DNA of 64,000 nt from Utricularia gibba (lineage: Eukaryota; Streptophyta; Magnoliopsida; Lamiales; Lentibulariaceae). Position 1 is the first letter of the stretch. Each line of letters opens with the position of its first letter. The notes beneath the pieces are model-generated. The model searched no databases and was not told the DNA's origin. It worked only from the letters and a program-made list of their open reading frames with translations. The stretch is taken from NCBI GenBank assembly GCA_002189035.1, contig NEEC01000004.1:2232001-2296000 (forward strand), read 5' to 3'. Below, one piece after another: positions 13,327 through 23,960 of the stretch. A program made the translations under genes and the position numbers.

Positions 13327-13780
13327 GCCACAGTAATTGGTTTGCAGAAGCAACCGACAATCCTAAATCCTGTCTGTCTGACAATAAACCCTAGCTTAGA
13401 TTGCCTCTAAGAAAACCCACCGAGGTTTGATACCAGTTCCCAGTTCTAATCTGTCGTCGGAGGGAAATAGAGGAGAATGAGCCACAGGGAAAGACGATGT
13501 GGATGACAAGTTCATAGAAAGCCCATGGGCTTTTGTGCACCAAGCTCAAAAATTAAGCCACGGGCTTTCTGCACTAGGTCCAAATGTGCGCGTAAATTGG
13601 AAGAATAGGAACGAGTTGACCTAATTGACTCATATTAAATAATAAGCCCGCTATTGTTTTCTTTATTCGTATGAAAAAAATACTACCGGAGAATTGCGGC
13701 TCCGCATTAGAACAGATTTTTTTATTTTTGGGGATCTTTGTACGAGTCGCGCGCTTCTCCAGGGAGGGATAGCAGTGGAG
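13327..13780. promoter_or_regulatory. Shared divergent promoter of SMU1 and a membrane-protein gene
   Basis: Only 454 bases separate the start codons of SMU1 (minus) and the small membrane protein (plus). The interval must hold both 5' UTRs and any promoter elements. No clear TATA box was found. The middle contains a short palindrome-like AAGCCCATGGGCTTTTG at 13519-13535, resembling the site II (GGCCCA) elements common in housekeeping promoters. That functional reading is inference. Confidence 0.5.
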
Positions 13781-15009
13781 ATGAACGAATTCTCAAGTTT
13801 CATCTTTCTGCGGATCCGTATATGCCTTGTTTCTGTTTGTCTTCTGCTAATTCCGGGTATCTGTCTTTTTTCTGAATTTCAATTTCTCGTGCGCCTCAAG
13901 AATGCGTCTTTTCCCAAAGGGTGTAATTTGTGTGTGGGTGGCTTCAATGGGAATTCGGGATCCGCTGATTTAATCAGATAACCCTGAATTGGGGCCGAGC
14001 TCTGTGATTTGTAAAATAATTGAAAAACCAAAACCGTCTGAATTAATGATGAATGCGTACTTTTTGGACATTTCTTAACCGTCCATGATCTTGCGGGTGA
14101 TTTAGAAATCTGGCCGCTGTCATCGGACTGTGTGAGAATAAATGATCTTGCAGTAGTGAAGGTTCAACCTACCTCCCTGTATTGCAATGATGACCTTCTA
14201 TGTTCTGGTGTTCCTGCTATTGTGGCTACGTAAATTCTAGGTTAATTTTGTTGAAACTGATGTATTAGGAGAAGAACTGTGATCATTATTAGATACAAGG
14301 ATCTGGATGTGCTATATATGTTGTGTTCTTCTCATGAGTATTAGCCAACATCTTGGTATCCCATCTCGTTACTTAGCTATTTTTCTTGCCAAACCTTGAT
14401 TTCTGGATTCAATCATGGAGGTTGATGGCCAGTCCATAAAGCTTTGGATAAAGAATGAGTGGGTTATGTTTAGCTGTAATGCTATAAGAATGAGTATTTC
14501 TAGCTATAGCTGAACTACATACAAAACAAACGCGTGATGATAAACACATAGAGTTGGAGGTTCAAAATCCGACATAGGAGGGAGTGCTTATGGGTGCAGG
14601 CTGTTGCGATCCCCTGGTGCATTATGCACTTTAGTTGGATGAAGATGAAAAGATGGGTTATGTTTAGCCTTGGTGCTTGTGAAGTATCTCATACATGGAG
14701 ACTGAGATGTATCACTATTTTCTGCTTTGATGCCTTTGCCTCCCTCAACGACTATTAAATGTTTTTGTCTTCACTTTTCCCGTAGGATCGGCAGATGAGT
14801 CATCAACATCAAGCCCCACCAAGTCTCCAAGAGGCTTGAGCGTGCTGGGAATCCTCCTTGTATGTTTCGGGATCTTGGCCTTGTCGGGGCTCACGTTTTT
14901 CTTGTATAAGCTCTGGCTGAAAAGGAAAAGAGAGGAGCAGTATGCTCGTCTGCTGAAGCTGTTTGAACAGGACGATGAACTTGAATTGGAACTGGGTATT
15001 CGGGAATGA
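13781..15009 (+). CDS. Small single-pass membrane protein with signal peptide, unknown function
   Basis: Two exons (13781-13856, 14786-15009) joined in phase 1 across a 929-base intron give 99 aa. Residues 1-26 form a signal peptide (ICLVSVCLLLIPG). A short Ser/Thr-rich luminal or extracellular stretch (DESSTSSPTKSPRG) follows. Then comes one transmembrane helix (LSVLGILLVCFGILALSGL) and a charged cytosolic tail starting KLWLKRKREEQ and ending ELELGIRE. The layout is type I. I do not recognise a named family, though short proteins of this form exist in plants. An upstream in-frame ATG at 13694 would add 29 residues, but the 13781 start directly precedes the signal peptide. An acceptor TTTCCCGTAG precedes exon 2. 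Confidence 0.72.
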
Positions 15010-15590
15010 ATTGCAAGTCCCCTCAGCATCGCCTTAGATATCACTTGTATCTTTAGTTATTTTGTCAAGCCTCCAACAGCCATCCGCGTGGCGTGGGCCT
15101 AAAGCATGTGTTTGGGCCTTAACCCAAAATATTCCCTGAAGCCTGTATTATTATGGGCCGTGCGGAAACCATCGATTTGGAGGTTTTGTCCATTTTTATG
15201 ACTGCATATATACAGATAATATTGGTTGGAATTGTGTTTGCCAACAGTATCTTCATCATAACTTATTAACATACAATACACTACTTTGAAAAAAAGACTT
15301 GAGGCTTCAATTTCTAAACTTCCATCATTTATGCAAGAGGTTGCATTTTATCATGCTTTTTGAACATCCAAGTCATGCATTTATATGCATCGTTCGAGCC
15401 GTCTAGTTATATTGATTCATGATGCTCACGAAATTCAAACTCTCTTTACCTAAGATGTACCTTCTGGCCATTGTTCCCAGCAGGTAACACAACAGATATG
15501 CACACACCTGACCGCTAACTGAATTAGACTACTATCTGGATCAACTGACTAGCCTGCATACAGACCGAAGAACGCCTGTTTTGATCAGCT
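15010..15590. other. Spacer between convergent 3' ends
   Basis: About 580 bases between two converging genes, presumably both 3' UTRs. No coding, repeat or RNA-gene signal was seen. A 60-codon minus ORF at 15099-15281 has no features. Confidence 0.5.
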
Positions 15591-16664
15591 TCAGCGAGAT
15601 GATGATGTGGAGTTGAGCTGCTGAGCTAGATACCCCAGATGCCAAGACAGTGACAGCAGAGTCACAACATTAAGCGTTGAGGAGTAGGTGTTCAGTTTCC
15701 TCAGACTATCACTCTCCTTCAGCACCTGCCCTCTTGAAACTTTAACTGGAGTTTCTTCCTTCTCCTTCCTTAGTCGCTCCATCATCGCCTTCATGCACAC
15801 AAAACGGTGGTCACACTCTGTGACGAATCTCACAAATGAGAATAATAGAAGAAATGAGTTTCAAGATCAAACCTTTGTTGCAAGAGGCTCGAAGAACAAC
15901 AAGTTGACCATGATCATTGCAAATGAGGCCACGAGGTTGTAACCTTGGAGCTTGTCTCTGATCCTCTGGTTCATCACGTGACCAACCAAACCCAATCCAA
16001 GACCGCAGCCCATGGCTTTGAAATAAACAGGGTAAATCTTTGTCTGAACTTGGGCAAATTGTTGTCGTGGTAGTGCTTTTGCTAGGACATAACTTGAAGC
16101 AAATGTGATCCAAATGCACATTCCATAAGCTGCTGAGAAACCCAGTAAACTCATCGCCGCAGTGAAGGGACCTGTTCCCTCTGCCGCGTACTCGTAGACG
16201 TCGATTGCTAGCTCTTTCCCTTGGTGAAGAAGATGTCTCAGTTCCTTTCTCCCCTTCTTCTCAATCGTTTCTGCTGTTTCCTTCGCCTTTTCTTCGACTT
16301 GATCCCTCATTTCAGCGGCTTTACTTGAAACTGCAGAAACATTGTCAACTGCATCGGAGACTTTGTCTTCGACTCTGGATTTGGTCTTCCCCACGGCGGA
16401 GGAGAATGCAGCTCTGCATTTACCAAACGCATCACACACCAGTTCTCTCGGATTTATCGACGACAAAGAGGGAATACGATGCTGATGATCTTGTTTCGGG
16501 GCTTCTTCTGGAGAAATGGAGATTTTTGTGGATGGTTCATCGTTTTCGTACTCGACGACTACAACTCTGTGGCCGTGTTTGACGACAACACCATCATCAT
16601 CGGCGGTGAGAATCCCTGCAGCCAAAACAGAGGTGAGGACGACAAAAAGAGCAGCAACATTCAT
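15591..16664 (-). CDS. LEA-type plus TMEM205 (DUF4149) membrane protein
   Basis: Two exons, 16664-15873 and 15788-15591, give 329 aa. Domains: signal peptide (MNVAALFVVLTSVLAAGI), then a hydrophilic region, then a LEA_4-like amphipathic helix of charged 11-mers at about residues 95-160 (SKAAEMRDQVEEKAKETAET). The TMEM205 domain follows with about three membrane spans (FTAAMSLLGFSAAYGMCIWI; KIYPVYFKAMGCGLGLG; VASFAMIMVNLLFF) and ends EPLATK/AMMERLRKEKEE across the intron. A fourth hydrophobic stretch lies near the C-terminus. Arabidopsis At1g22600 and At1g72100 share this arrangement as I recall, and are seed/desiccation associated. The acceptor was chosen so that ATK joins AMMER as in the family; another in-frame acceptor would start at 15815. 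The start at 16664 is the ATG before the signal peptide; an upstream in-frame extension to 16793 is rejected because it buries that peptide. Confidence 0.88.
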
Positions 16665-16779
16665 CGATTCTGTCCGTGTCTCCGATGTGAAGCAGACGGA
16701 ATGAAGCAATGGCAACACACACTTGAGATGCGGTCGCTTATGCTGGCATTGAGCTTGAGGTAGTTGGTCATGTGCCGGA

Positions 16780-16796
16780 CACGTGTTCAACACGTG
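16780..16796. promoter_or_regulatory. Paired G-box/ABRE elements upstream of the LEA/TMEM205 gene
   Basis: Two CACGTG cores at 16780-16785 and 16791-16796, 11 bases apart, lie 116-132 bases upstream of the minus-strand LEA/TMEM205 start codon. The contexts ACACGTGT and ACACGTGGC fit the ABA-responsive element consensus ACGTGGC/T bound by ABF/ABI5 bZIP factors. Paired ABREs are typical of LEA-class genes, so ABA or desiccation induction is a reasonable inference. The sites also face the VHA-G-like remnant. Confidence 0.7.
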
Positions 16797-17018
16797 GCGC
16801 TTCGCATGTTGCCAGGGGACTCCACGCGTCGGACGCCTAACTTTACGAAAAGCCTTCCTTCCCGAAACAAAAATCTTTCAATCCATCGAGGTAACTATCC
16901 TTCTTCATCGTGGTTATCCGAGAATCGATTCTCGCAAGTTTACCATCTGTTTGGAGTACAACTTTCATCTATTTTTCGATCTGCATTTCAATTGTTTTGA
17001 TCTGAATCCGCTTCACGT

Positions 17019-17456
17019 ATGGACCCCTTTCCGGGACAGAGAGGCAGGCATTCAGATATGTGGCACAGCGGAGAACCAGGCGCAGCAAATCGTGAAGGCT
17101 GCTAAGGGTTGCAGTCGCATTTCCACATTTCTGATCGACCTAAACAACATCTTACCGATTTCAATTGTTTTTCAGTGAAAAACTCCGAGGCTGAGACAGG
17201 CAAAGAACGACGCAGCCGAGAGAGAGGCTGCAAATTTCCGATCGCATCGTGAATCCGAGTACCAAAAGTACATCTTCGAGGTTTGCTCTAGATCACCAAA
17301 ACTTGCGCCGTACCATTTTGCATCAGTGAATAGAGTAGCGGGAACTCCGATACGACGGTGAAGAGGCTTGAAGCGGAAACGGAATCGGAAGTAGTGTCTC
17401 TGATAGTCAAATGCACCACGGCGGTGAGAACCTTACTCCAACATACAAGTTGCTGA
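17019..17456 (+). pseudogene. V-ATPase subunit G-like gene, damaged
   Basis: Three segments resemble the peripheral-stalk subunit G of the vacuolar proton pump (normally about 110 aa). Segment 1 (17019-17107) starts MDPFPGQRG and, after a one-base shift, reads GIQICGTAENQAQQIVKAAK. Segment 2 (17176-17279), after a CAG acceptor, contains RLRQAKNDAAEREAANFRSH and then SEYQKYIFE, again one base out of frame with segment 1. Segment 3 (17343-17456) reads NSDTTVKRLEAETE then VVSLIVKCTTAVRT. A stretch between RLEAETE and the C-terminal helix is shorter than usual. At least two single-base indels break the frame, so no full-length product is possible. The intron position looks retained, so this is not a processed copy. 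Sequencing error is a less likely alternative. Confidence 0.7.
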
Positions 17457-18199
17457 TTGGTATTAGGTGATGCCTATTTATCTATTCATTGCAAGAGGTT
17501 AGTATTTAACGGTTACCATGCTTGGCTATGGGGGTGACTACTGAATACCATAGAACAAATAACAAATATGCCGTGCCTTTGTTAGGTTGGTAACGGAACT
17601 GTTTCCCTGCACGAAACCCATGTTTTATTCCTTTGTTGCGTATAGAAGCGGGAAGATGAAGGTGCACATGGGACCTTGACCGGCCTGGGTTCATTGAAAC
17701 CAACCAACTTGTTCCCTATCAAAATTGCTTTACCGTGATATTTCTTTTTGCAGGTGGGAGATCAGTTTCCTCAAGATGCTAAGGGGATAACGAGCACAAG
17801 TGGTTAAACTAACAGATTTTAAAGCATGGTTTGGAGTTGATGGAAGGGTAAGCAAATCCATTTTGGCGGATTCTCTCTCAATTGCCGAATACAAACTAGA
17901 TTCACGCACAAACAAAATGTTGGATATCATCTTCAAAAGCACACAAAGAGGCGCCAACCCGCTTATCTGTTAAAGTGTACCTACCGACCAAATCTTTGGC
18001 CCTCCTCCATCCATTGTGTTGTTTCCCGTGCTCCCCCTCGGCAATTTGGGATGTCCATATCGTATCTTGATGCATGCATCTGTCCGTCTATTTATCCATC
18101 CATTTCTATATTTTTTCCGTATCATTTGTGACTGTGTACTTGTGTGATCAAGAAATCATCTCTGACATTCAGCAGCAAAGTGAAGGAAGAGACCCAATA
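17457..18199. other. Spacer upstream of the MYB locus
   Basis: About 740 bases with no recognised gene. ORFs at 17506-17703 (minus) and 17730-17957 (minus) have no family features. The right part is presumably the MYB promoter and leader. Confidence 0.45.
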
Positions 18200-19060
18200 A
18201 TGGGGAGGTCCCTTGCTGCGATAAGGGTCACACTAACAAAGGTGCTTGGACTAGGGAAGAAGACCAGCGACTCATAAGTTACATCGGAGCTCATGGTCAG
18301 GGAAACTGGCGTTCACTCCCAAAAGCTGCTGGTATGGGCTCAAGTTTTCAATTTTCACCTCGTGTTTGTGTGGGCTTTTGATTGTTACTGGGTGAAAAAT
18401 GCTAGGATTGCTGAGATGTGGGAAGAGTTGCAGGTTGAGATGGATAAATTACTTGAGACCTGATCTTAAAAGAGGCAAGTTTAGTGAACAAGAAGTTGAT
18501 GTAATCCTTAAACTTCACAAACTCCTGGGTAACAGGTAGATATATATCCAAAGCCTTTTCTGTTTCTAGTAGAGCTGTTTTGCAAATCCATATTAACGTG
18601 TGATCCCATTGAGCTGCAGATGGTCTTTGATAGCTGCGAGATTACCCGGAAGAACAGACAACGAGATCAAAAACTACTGGAACACACATCTCAAACGCAA
18701 GCTTGTCACCGGTGGTGTAGATCCCAAAACCATCGCCCGTTAATCTCCGCCACCGCGTCCAAGACATCAATCGACTCACAGTATTCGAATCCACAAACCC
18801 AAAGACCGAATCAACGGGAACCCATCACCACTACTTCCATCCATTCCCAGCCTCCGCCGCCGGTTCTGGATTTGGAGTTGTCAATAGGGTTGCCGTCCCC
18901 GGCGAAGGGAGCAGCGCCGATTTCGGAAAAGACCTACTCATTTGACCGTCCTTTTGAGCCGTCTACAGCAGCGTCAGACGCTTGCTTGCTGGATTTACGG
19001 GCGTGCCGAACCTGCGTCAATTGCCATTGTAGCTCAAACGGCTTACCCACGCGCTGTTGA
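18200..19060 (+). pseudogene. R2R3-MYB transcription factor with two single-base frameshifts
   Basis: Three exons (18200-18331, 18406-18535, 18620-19060) carry a recognisable R2R3-MYB. Translation starts MGRS, then the frame breaks at a CCC run (18210-18212). One extra C would give the standard [15 protein letters not shown] opening. After the break R2 continues ([20 protein letters not shown]) and R3 follows ([20 protein letters not shown]) with the tryptophans present and a bHLH-binding pattern with one L-to-V change. A second one-base loss near 18730 separates GGVDPKT from [11 protein letters not shown]. The C-terminal part has an EAR-type repressor motif LDLELSIGL and a cysteine cluster (ACRTCVNCHC), suggesting subgroup-4-like repressors. 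As written, translation stops after 25 codons. Either a young pseudogene or two homopolymer sequencing errors; both lesions are lost C in C runs. Confidence 0.85.
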
Positions 19061-20815
19061 TTAAATTGTTATGTATTTTCAAAATTTTATATTTGTGGAA
19101 GGACAGGCATGAAGCCAACTGGAAAATATATTCGGGCTACCATTATTACTATTACAAGTACTCGTGATTTCAGGTAATGTATGCCATAGAAAAACATATT
19201 CGTCATTTTGTCATATTTATGTTATGATTTATTTTTATTGGGTAGAGCTTGATCACAATATTTTAAATTACAGTTAATATAAAAAATTTAATTATTAAAT
19301 TTCAAAATTATATCATACGTATCTTAATTTATTTTTTCGTAAATAATTTACCCCCAAACATATAAAATTATATAATTAACTTCCCATGTTATCAAAATTA
19401 ATCAATTTAATTATAATGTCATTATAATATAATACAATAAATAATATAAATATGAGACGTGAATACAATATAATTATTATCAATTTGAATCATACGAGAC
19501 ACAAACATAATATAATTCTTATATGGATATCATTCGATTCAATGAATTTCAGACATGAATGCAAAAACTCAAACACAAAATTTTGTTAGATTTAATACTA
19601 GAGACGGTTACGGCACTATAAGCCATTTCACTTTTTAAAAATTTTGAAAAATATTTGGGTCTTTATTATACGGCTTTGAAAAACTAAGATTTTTTTACAA
19701 TTTAACATTGAGAGTTAAACTTTTTATATTGACCGAAATTGGAATTGTTCTTGTAATTTTCTCATTTTTTTTAAAAATATTATCACACTTTTAGGACATA
19801 TTTGTAAATGAAAAAACATACCTAAAGTTGGAGGAGAGGATACTTTAGTGTAGTGTAGGATTTACACAAATTAATTAATCAAGAGATATCCAAACTAAGT
19901 CATTTATTATTTTCTTATATATTAAAAAAAATTAATACTAAAGATAATCATTTTTTATGTTATATTATATATGATTAGTTTTCACATCCATTAACAACTA
20001 TTTGAAAACAAAAATGATAACATATGAGTGTGCGCATATACTAAAAATATATGTCATATTTAGTATGACTAAAATAATCTACAATTGTCTAATTCACTTG
20101 TACTTGTTTATATAAACACACAATCTAAAAATTATTACAAAATAAAAAAATAAGTGGATTTTATTTGTGACAATCAATTCTTATTAGATCTTCCAGATTT
20201 CTATCCGTCCAAATCAATTAATCTTTTTTCCATATCATATTTTCTATGTTCCACATCATACTTATTTTAATTAAAATGTAATATTAAATATTACACATCA
20301 TCTTTCCATTCATTTTTACATTGGTGTTGGGAAATTTGATTATTTAATACTTAACATTTATTCAGTTTTACATTATTTATTATTTAAAAATACAACAACC
20401 ATACAACATCAAAAACAATTTAATATGAGACACTTTAAATTAATCAAACTTAGCCCAAATGTGATCTATCGAATCTACCTTGAATTGTCTGTGCAACTTT
20501 TTTCTCTGAATTTTATAACTCTACCAAGATAGTTTTAAAAAATATGAACATTTTGTTTCAAAAGATCGGACAGTTGTCCAACATTAATTTAATAGGTATT
20601 GTAGTCAGAAGTATTTTAGGTTACCAACCCACACCCATATAAGGTGATGTTACAGGTTATGGTAACCTTATTTGTATCGCATCTAAAAAACATATAAATG
20701 ATTGAAAATAGTAGTTTACAATCCAAATCTCATTACAATATCATTAAAGTCATAAAAGTTATAAACAACAATAATTAAAAATTCGAGAAATCACAAAAGA
20801 TCTAAATCATCACTA
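19061..20815. other. AT-rich intergenic DNA
   Basis: About 1.75 kb of strongly AT-rich sequence after the MYB locus. No ORF of interest, RNA gene or clear terminal repeat was seen. It probably consists of old unclassifiable repeat debris. Confidence 0.5.
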
Positions 20816-20819
20816 AAAT

Positions 20820-21830
20820 CAACAAGTGGCTCCTCAGAGTTGCCATGGGATGTCGATCTAGGCTAATTTGCAGGTCCATCCTCAGTGTTTGATGAAGGCT
20901 TATCAGGAATAGAACCTGAAGCAATCATACCAGATAATTCACGGCTACATGTCTCACTGTACAACTTCTTCTAGAAGTCATTTATTTTTGACATATCCAT
21001 ATCGATCAGTAGCCTCAACTCATGTGCGGAGTTGACTAAAACCTATGCATTGTTAACATATATATGTTGATGAAACAGGTTATTGTGTCTAGCCATCTCC
21101 AATCTATATTCATCTAATTTATCAGTCAAAAGTTCCACTGCAGGTCTTTTCTCTTCAGAAATGCCTCTCGAAGGACTACCTCGAAGTAGACGTTTTTTTA
21201 GCACTCTTTTGACCAATAAGATGCTCCACAGTTGGAGCCTCTAAATCTTCTCTTTCTTTCATGTTTGGAGCCATAGCTGATTGTAACGATGAGGAATTTG
21301 ATGTTGTGTTTACTTTCTTTTTCTTCTTTCTTGTATTGTTTATATCATGTATAGAGTATCAAACAATAAATTACTAGAATTAATGGTTAGATATAATACA
21401 AGATAAAAAGTTTACTGTTCTCCACTTTGATTGATCACGCAATATCTTCCAAGCCTTCAAATACACGAAAGGTTTGCGAAATACCTCATATTGCTTCAAA
21501 GCCATGTCCATTAAATCATTGTTATTGTGACCGTTAGGATGCTTGCATTCAATACTATCATATATGTTAGAAAAATGCTACACATCTGCATTTAACTTTT
21601 CTCATTTCTTCTTTAATGTTTCAGAATATTGAAACGTTGTATTGCTAGTGTTGATCTTCATTGCATTACAATAGAAGTAAGCTATAACTTTTCAAAAAGA
21701 TTCTTTTTTTTGAAAGTTGCCAGAAATTGAACTAACATAAGTGTTTAACCAAGTTGAAACCAAAATAATAATTTCTTCATCAATACTCCTGTCATCGAAC
21801 TTATTGTGCCTACTTGAAAAAAATGCAAAA
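20820..21830 (-). mobile_element. PIF/Harbinger accessory protein (NAM-associated/Myb-like) fossil
   Basis: Read on the minus strand the region shows the pattern of the plant PIF/Harbinger-associated ORF1. There is a trihelix-like part with ILVSTWLNTYVSSISGNFQK and KVIAYFYCNAM, then LMDMALKQYEVFRKPFVYLK and AWKILRDQSKW. A C-terminal part follows with VEHLIGQKSAKK, which matches the NAM-associated RPxGxKxAK motif. Two conserved tryptophan positions are now stops (TGG to TAG/TGA), and more stops and a frameshift follow. It is therefore dead. No transposase partner was found next to it. The family call rests on motif spacing read by eye. Confidence 0.65.
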
Positions 21831-21839
21831 TATATATAA

Positions 21840-23095
21840 ACAATGACATTTTATTGAAATATCATTTCATTCAAATTACTGATTAAACTGCAAATATCCC
21901 AAATTAACACATAAATAAATCAACTTAATTCCAAGTAAACAAATTCAGACCAATAAACCAACATTCAGAAAATTAGAAGAGCTTTGCCCTAAAAATAATG
22001 ATAAATGAAAAAAAAATTTAAAGAAAATGCATGATATGATTTCTAAAAAATAATTCTACATTATGTTTAGTTGTTCTAATAATTCTAGTAGTATAAAAAA
22101 ATATAAATAATTTACATATAGCAGTAAAATTACTTCACAAACACAAATTAGACAAATATAATAAATTCTATTAGATTTAAGATTTTAAAAAAGCAAATAC
22201 ATAACTTATGATCCCAAAATTAGCATCAATAAATAAATTAACCATACTCACACCTCCAAAGTACTTATGGGCAAGATTTTATGAAATTCGAAAACCTATT
22301 TCTTACCCTCGAAGGAATTTGACACAGCTGCAGAAGTAAGATGGAAAGAAGATGGAGAAAATGAATTAGGTTTAGACATACAGTAGTTTTTGTCCATAGA
22401 AATGAAAGGGCTGAGAACTTATTTTTTTCAGACATTTATTATCATCACATTGGTGAGCAGACCAATAATAATGATGGACAAAGGTGATCTGGGCACCACA
22501 TCAGATTTGGACGCCCACAAATGGAGAATCTCTTAGATAAGATGATGGATTTTAATTTTAAAACTCGTTAATCATTGTATCCTTCAATATTTATATTTAT
22601 TAACTAATATTTTAATCACTTTTATTAAAAAATTCATCTTATCCATCACAACCTTTGACCCTTTTGACTTTGAGATTTCACATCTTCTTGACAAATTTTT
22701 TTTATTCAATCAATTTTTTAAAGATTGTGTTGTTATTCACTCCATATAAGTTGGGTATTTTTGGTATGCATTCTACTAGATCTTGTTTTTATTTTGATTT
22801 AAATGCACTTCTATAAAATTATATTTTTAGATTGAGCAAAAGAAAATTTCTTTTTTTTCATGATTTTTAGAATATATATTTTTCATTTCTATGAATGTAA
22901 TTTATGATTGAAAATTTCATTTATTTTAATTTTGAAAATTAAGTATATCATGTCAATTATAAATGAAAAAGTTATTAAGAAGATTGATATTAAATATATT
23001 CATGGTTCTATATTCAAATCATTTAAAAAACGATCATTTTGTAAGTCAAGTAATTCTTGGACAAAAAAGAAGAAATAATGTTATATATAAAAGTA
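21840..23095. other. AT-rich intergenic DNA
   Basis: About 1.25 kb of AT-rich sequence between two transposon fossils. No coding pattern or repeat boundary could be supported. Confidence 0.45.
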
Positions 23096-23099
23096 TAAT

Positions 23100-23960
23100 A
23101 TTCAAAATTATTAATAGTAGAAGATTTTTTTAAAATGTGGTATCATTTGATGAAATTCTTGTTCAAGATACAAATGATGTAGAAAAATTCAAATTAAAAT
23201 CATATTGTAATTAATGTGAATAATCAAGTAATATGATTTATAATTTGAATGAACCATCTTTTAAGTATACTTATAAATAAGTTAATAAAAAACAAAAAGT
23301 ATTATCTTTTGAAACTTCAAAAGAAAGATCTTTTATATTAAATTTTTATCAAGTTTTTTCTCCAAAAAACTGTAAAAAATTATTGATTAAACTGATTTTT
23401 TTTTTATGAATGTTCTTTTATAGTTGTTAAAAATTTACGATTCTCTTAATTTTGTTTATAGTTTACATCCAAAATTTAAAATTTTTAGTTATTTAATGAT
23501 TGTTAGATATTATCTCAATCTTCATTTGAAGGAGAAGAAAATACTCAAATAAAGTCATGAGATTAGAAAGATTATGTCATACTATAGACACATAGATATC
23601 TAAATAGAATATGAACTACATGTTTGTTATTGTATATTATATTGGTAACGATTTTGATTTACAGAAGAAAATTCTTATATTATTCCAAATAACAAAGGCA
23701 AGATAATTTGTAAAATGATTGAGTGATATTTGTTAGAATGGGAAATTGATAATCTACTTACAATGACAATGATAATATAAATTTTAATGATGTTGCTATA
23801 AGATACCTCCAAGATAAAATGAAGAATTAGAAAAATATAGTTTTTAATAATGATTTGAAATTGTATAATGCATCAATTTTGAAAATTATAAATGTTATTC
23901 GATATGTATGATCTTCTATATCTGGACTTTGAACTTTTAATATGTATCCATTGAAAAAAT
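23100..23960 (+). mobile_element. hAT-type transposase fossil
   Basis: Plus-strand reading with stops and shifts gives the order of a plant hAT (Ac/Tam3) transposase. HPKFKIFSYLMIVRYYLN lies near 23470. Then come NMNYMFVIVYYIGNDFDL and QKKILILFQI near 23610-23690. EWEIDNLLTMTM and then SNDVAIRYLQDKMKN near 23740-23830 correspond to the block around the second catalytic aspartate. NASILKIINVIRYV near 23870-23910 matches the helix after it. In intact elements this block reads roughly WGI-x-K-x-x-T-x-TVDNA-S-x-ND. Many stops make it nonfunctional. The BED-finger and dimerisation ends were not found with certainty. Confidence 0.62.

Noticed and set aside
14745-15044. 99-codon minus ORF over exon 2 of the small membrane protein
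   Set aside because: The plus strand encodes a clean transmembrane segment with a proper acceptor; the minus frame is Ser-rich shadow.
16205-16582. 125-codon plus ORF inside the LEA/TMEM205 gene
   Set aside because: Antisense shadow of a well-supported minus-strand coding exon.
15867-16793. Longer N-terminal extension of the LEA/TMEM205 protein from 16793
   Set aside because: Extension crosses the G-box pair and promoter and would bury the signal peptide that begins at 16664.
18074-18277. 67-codon ORF ahead of and into the MYB
   Set aside because: It runs through the leader and the frameshifted R2 start; conserved MYB residues are in another frame.
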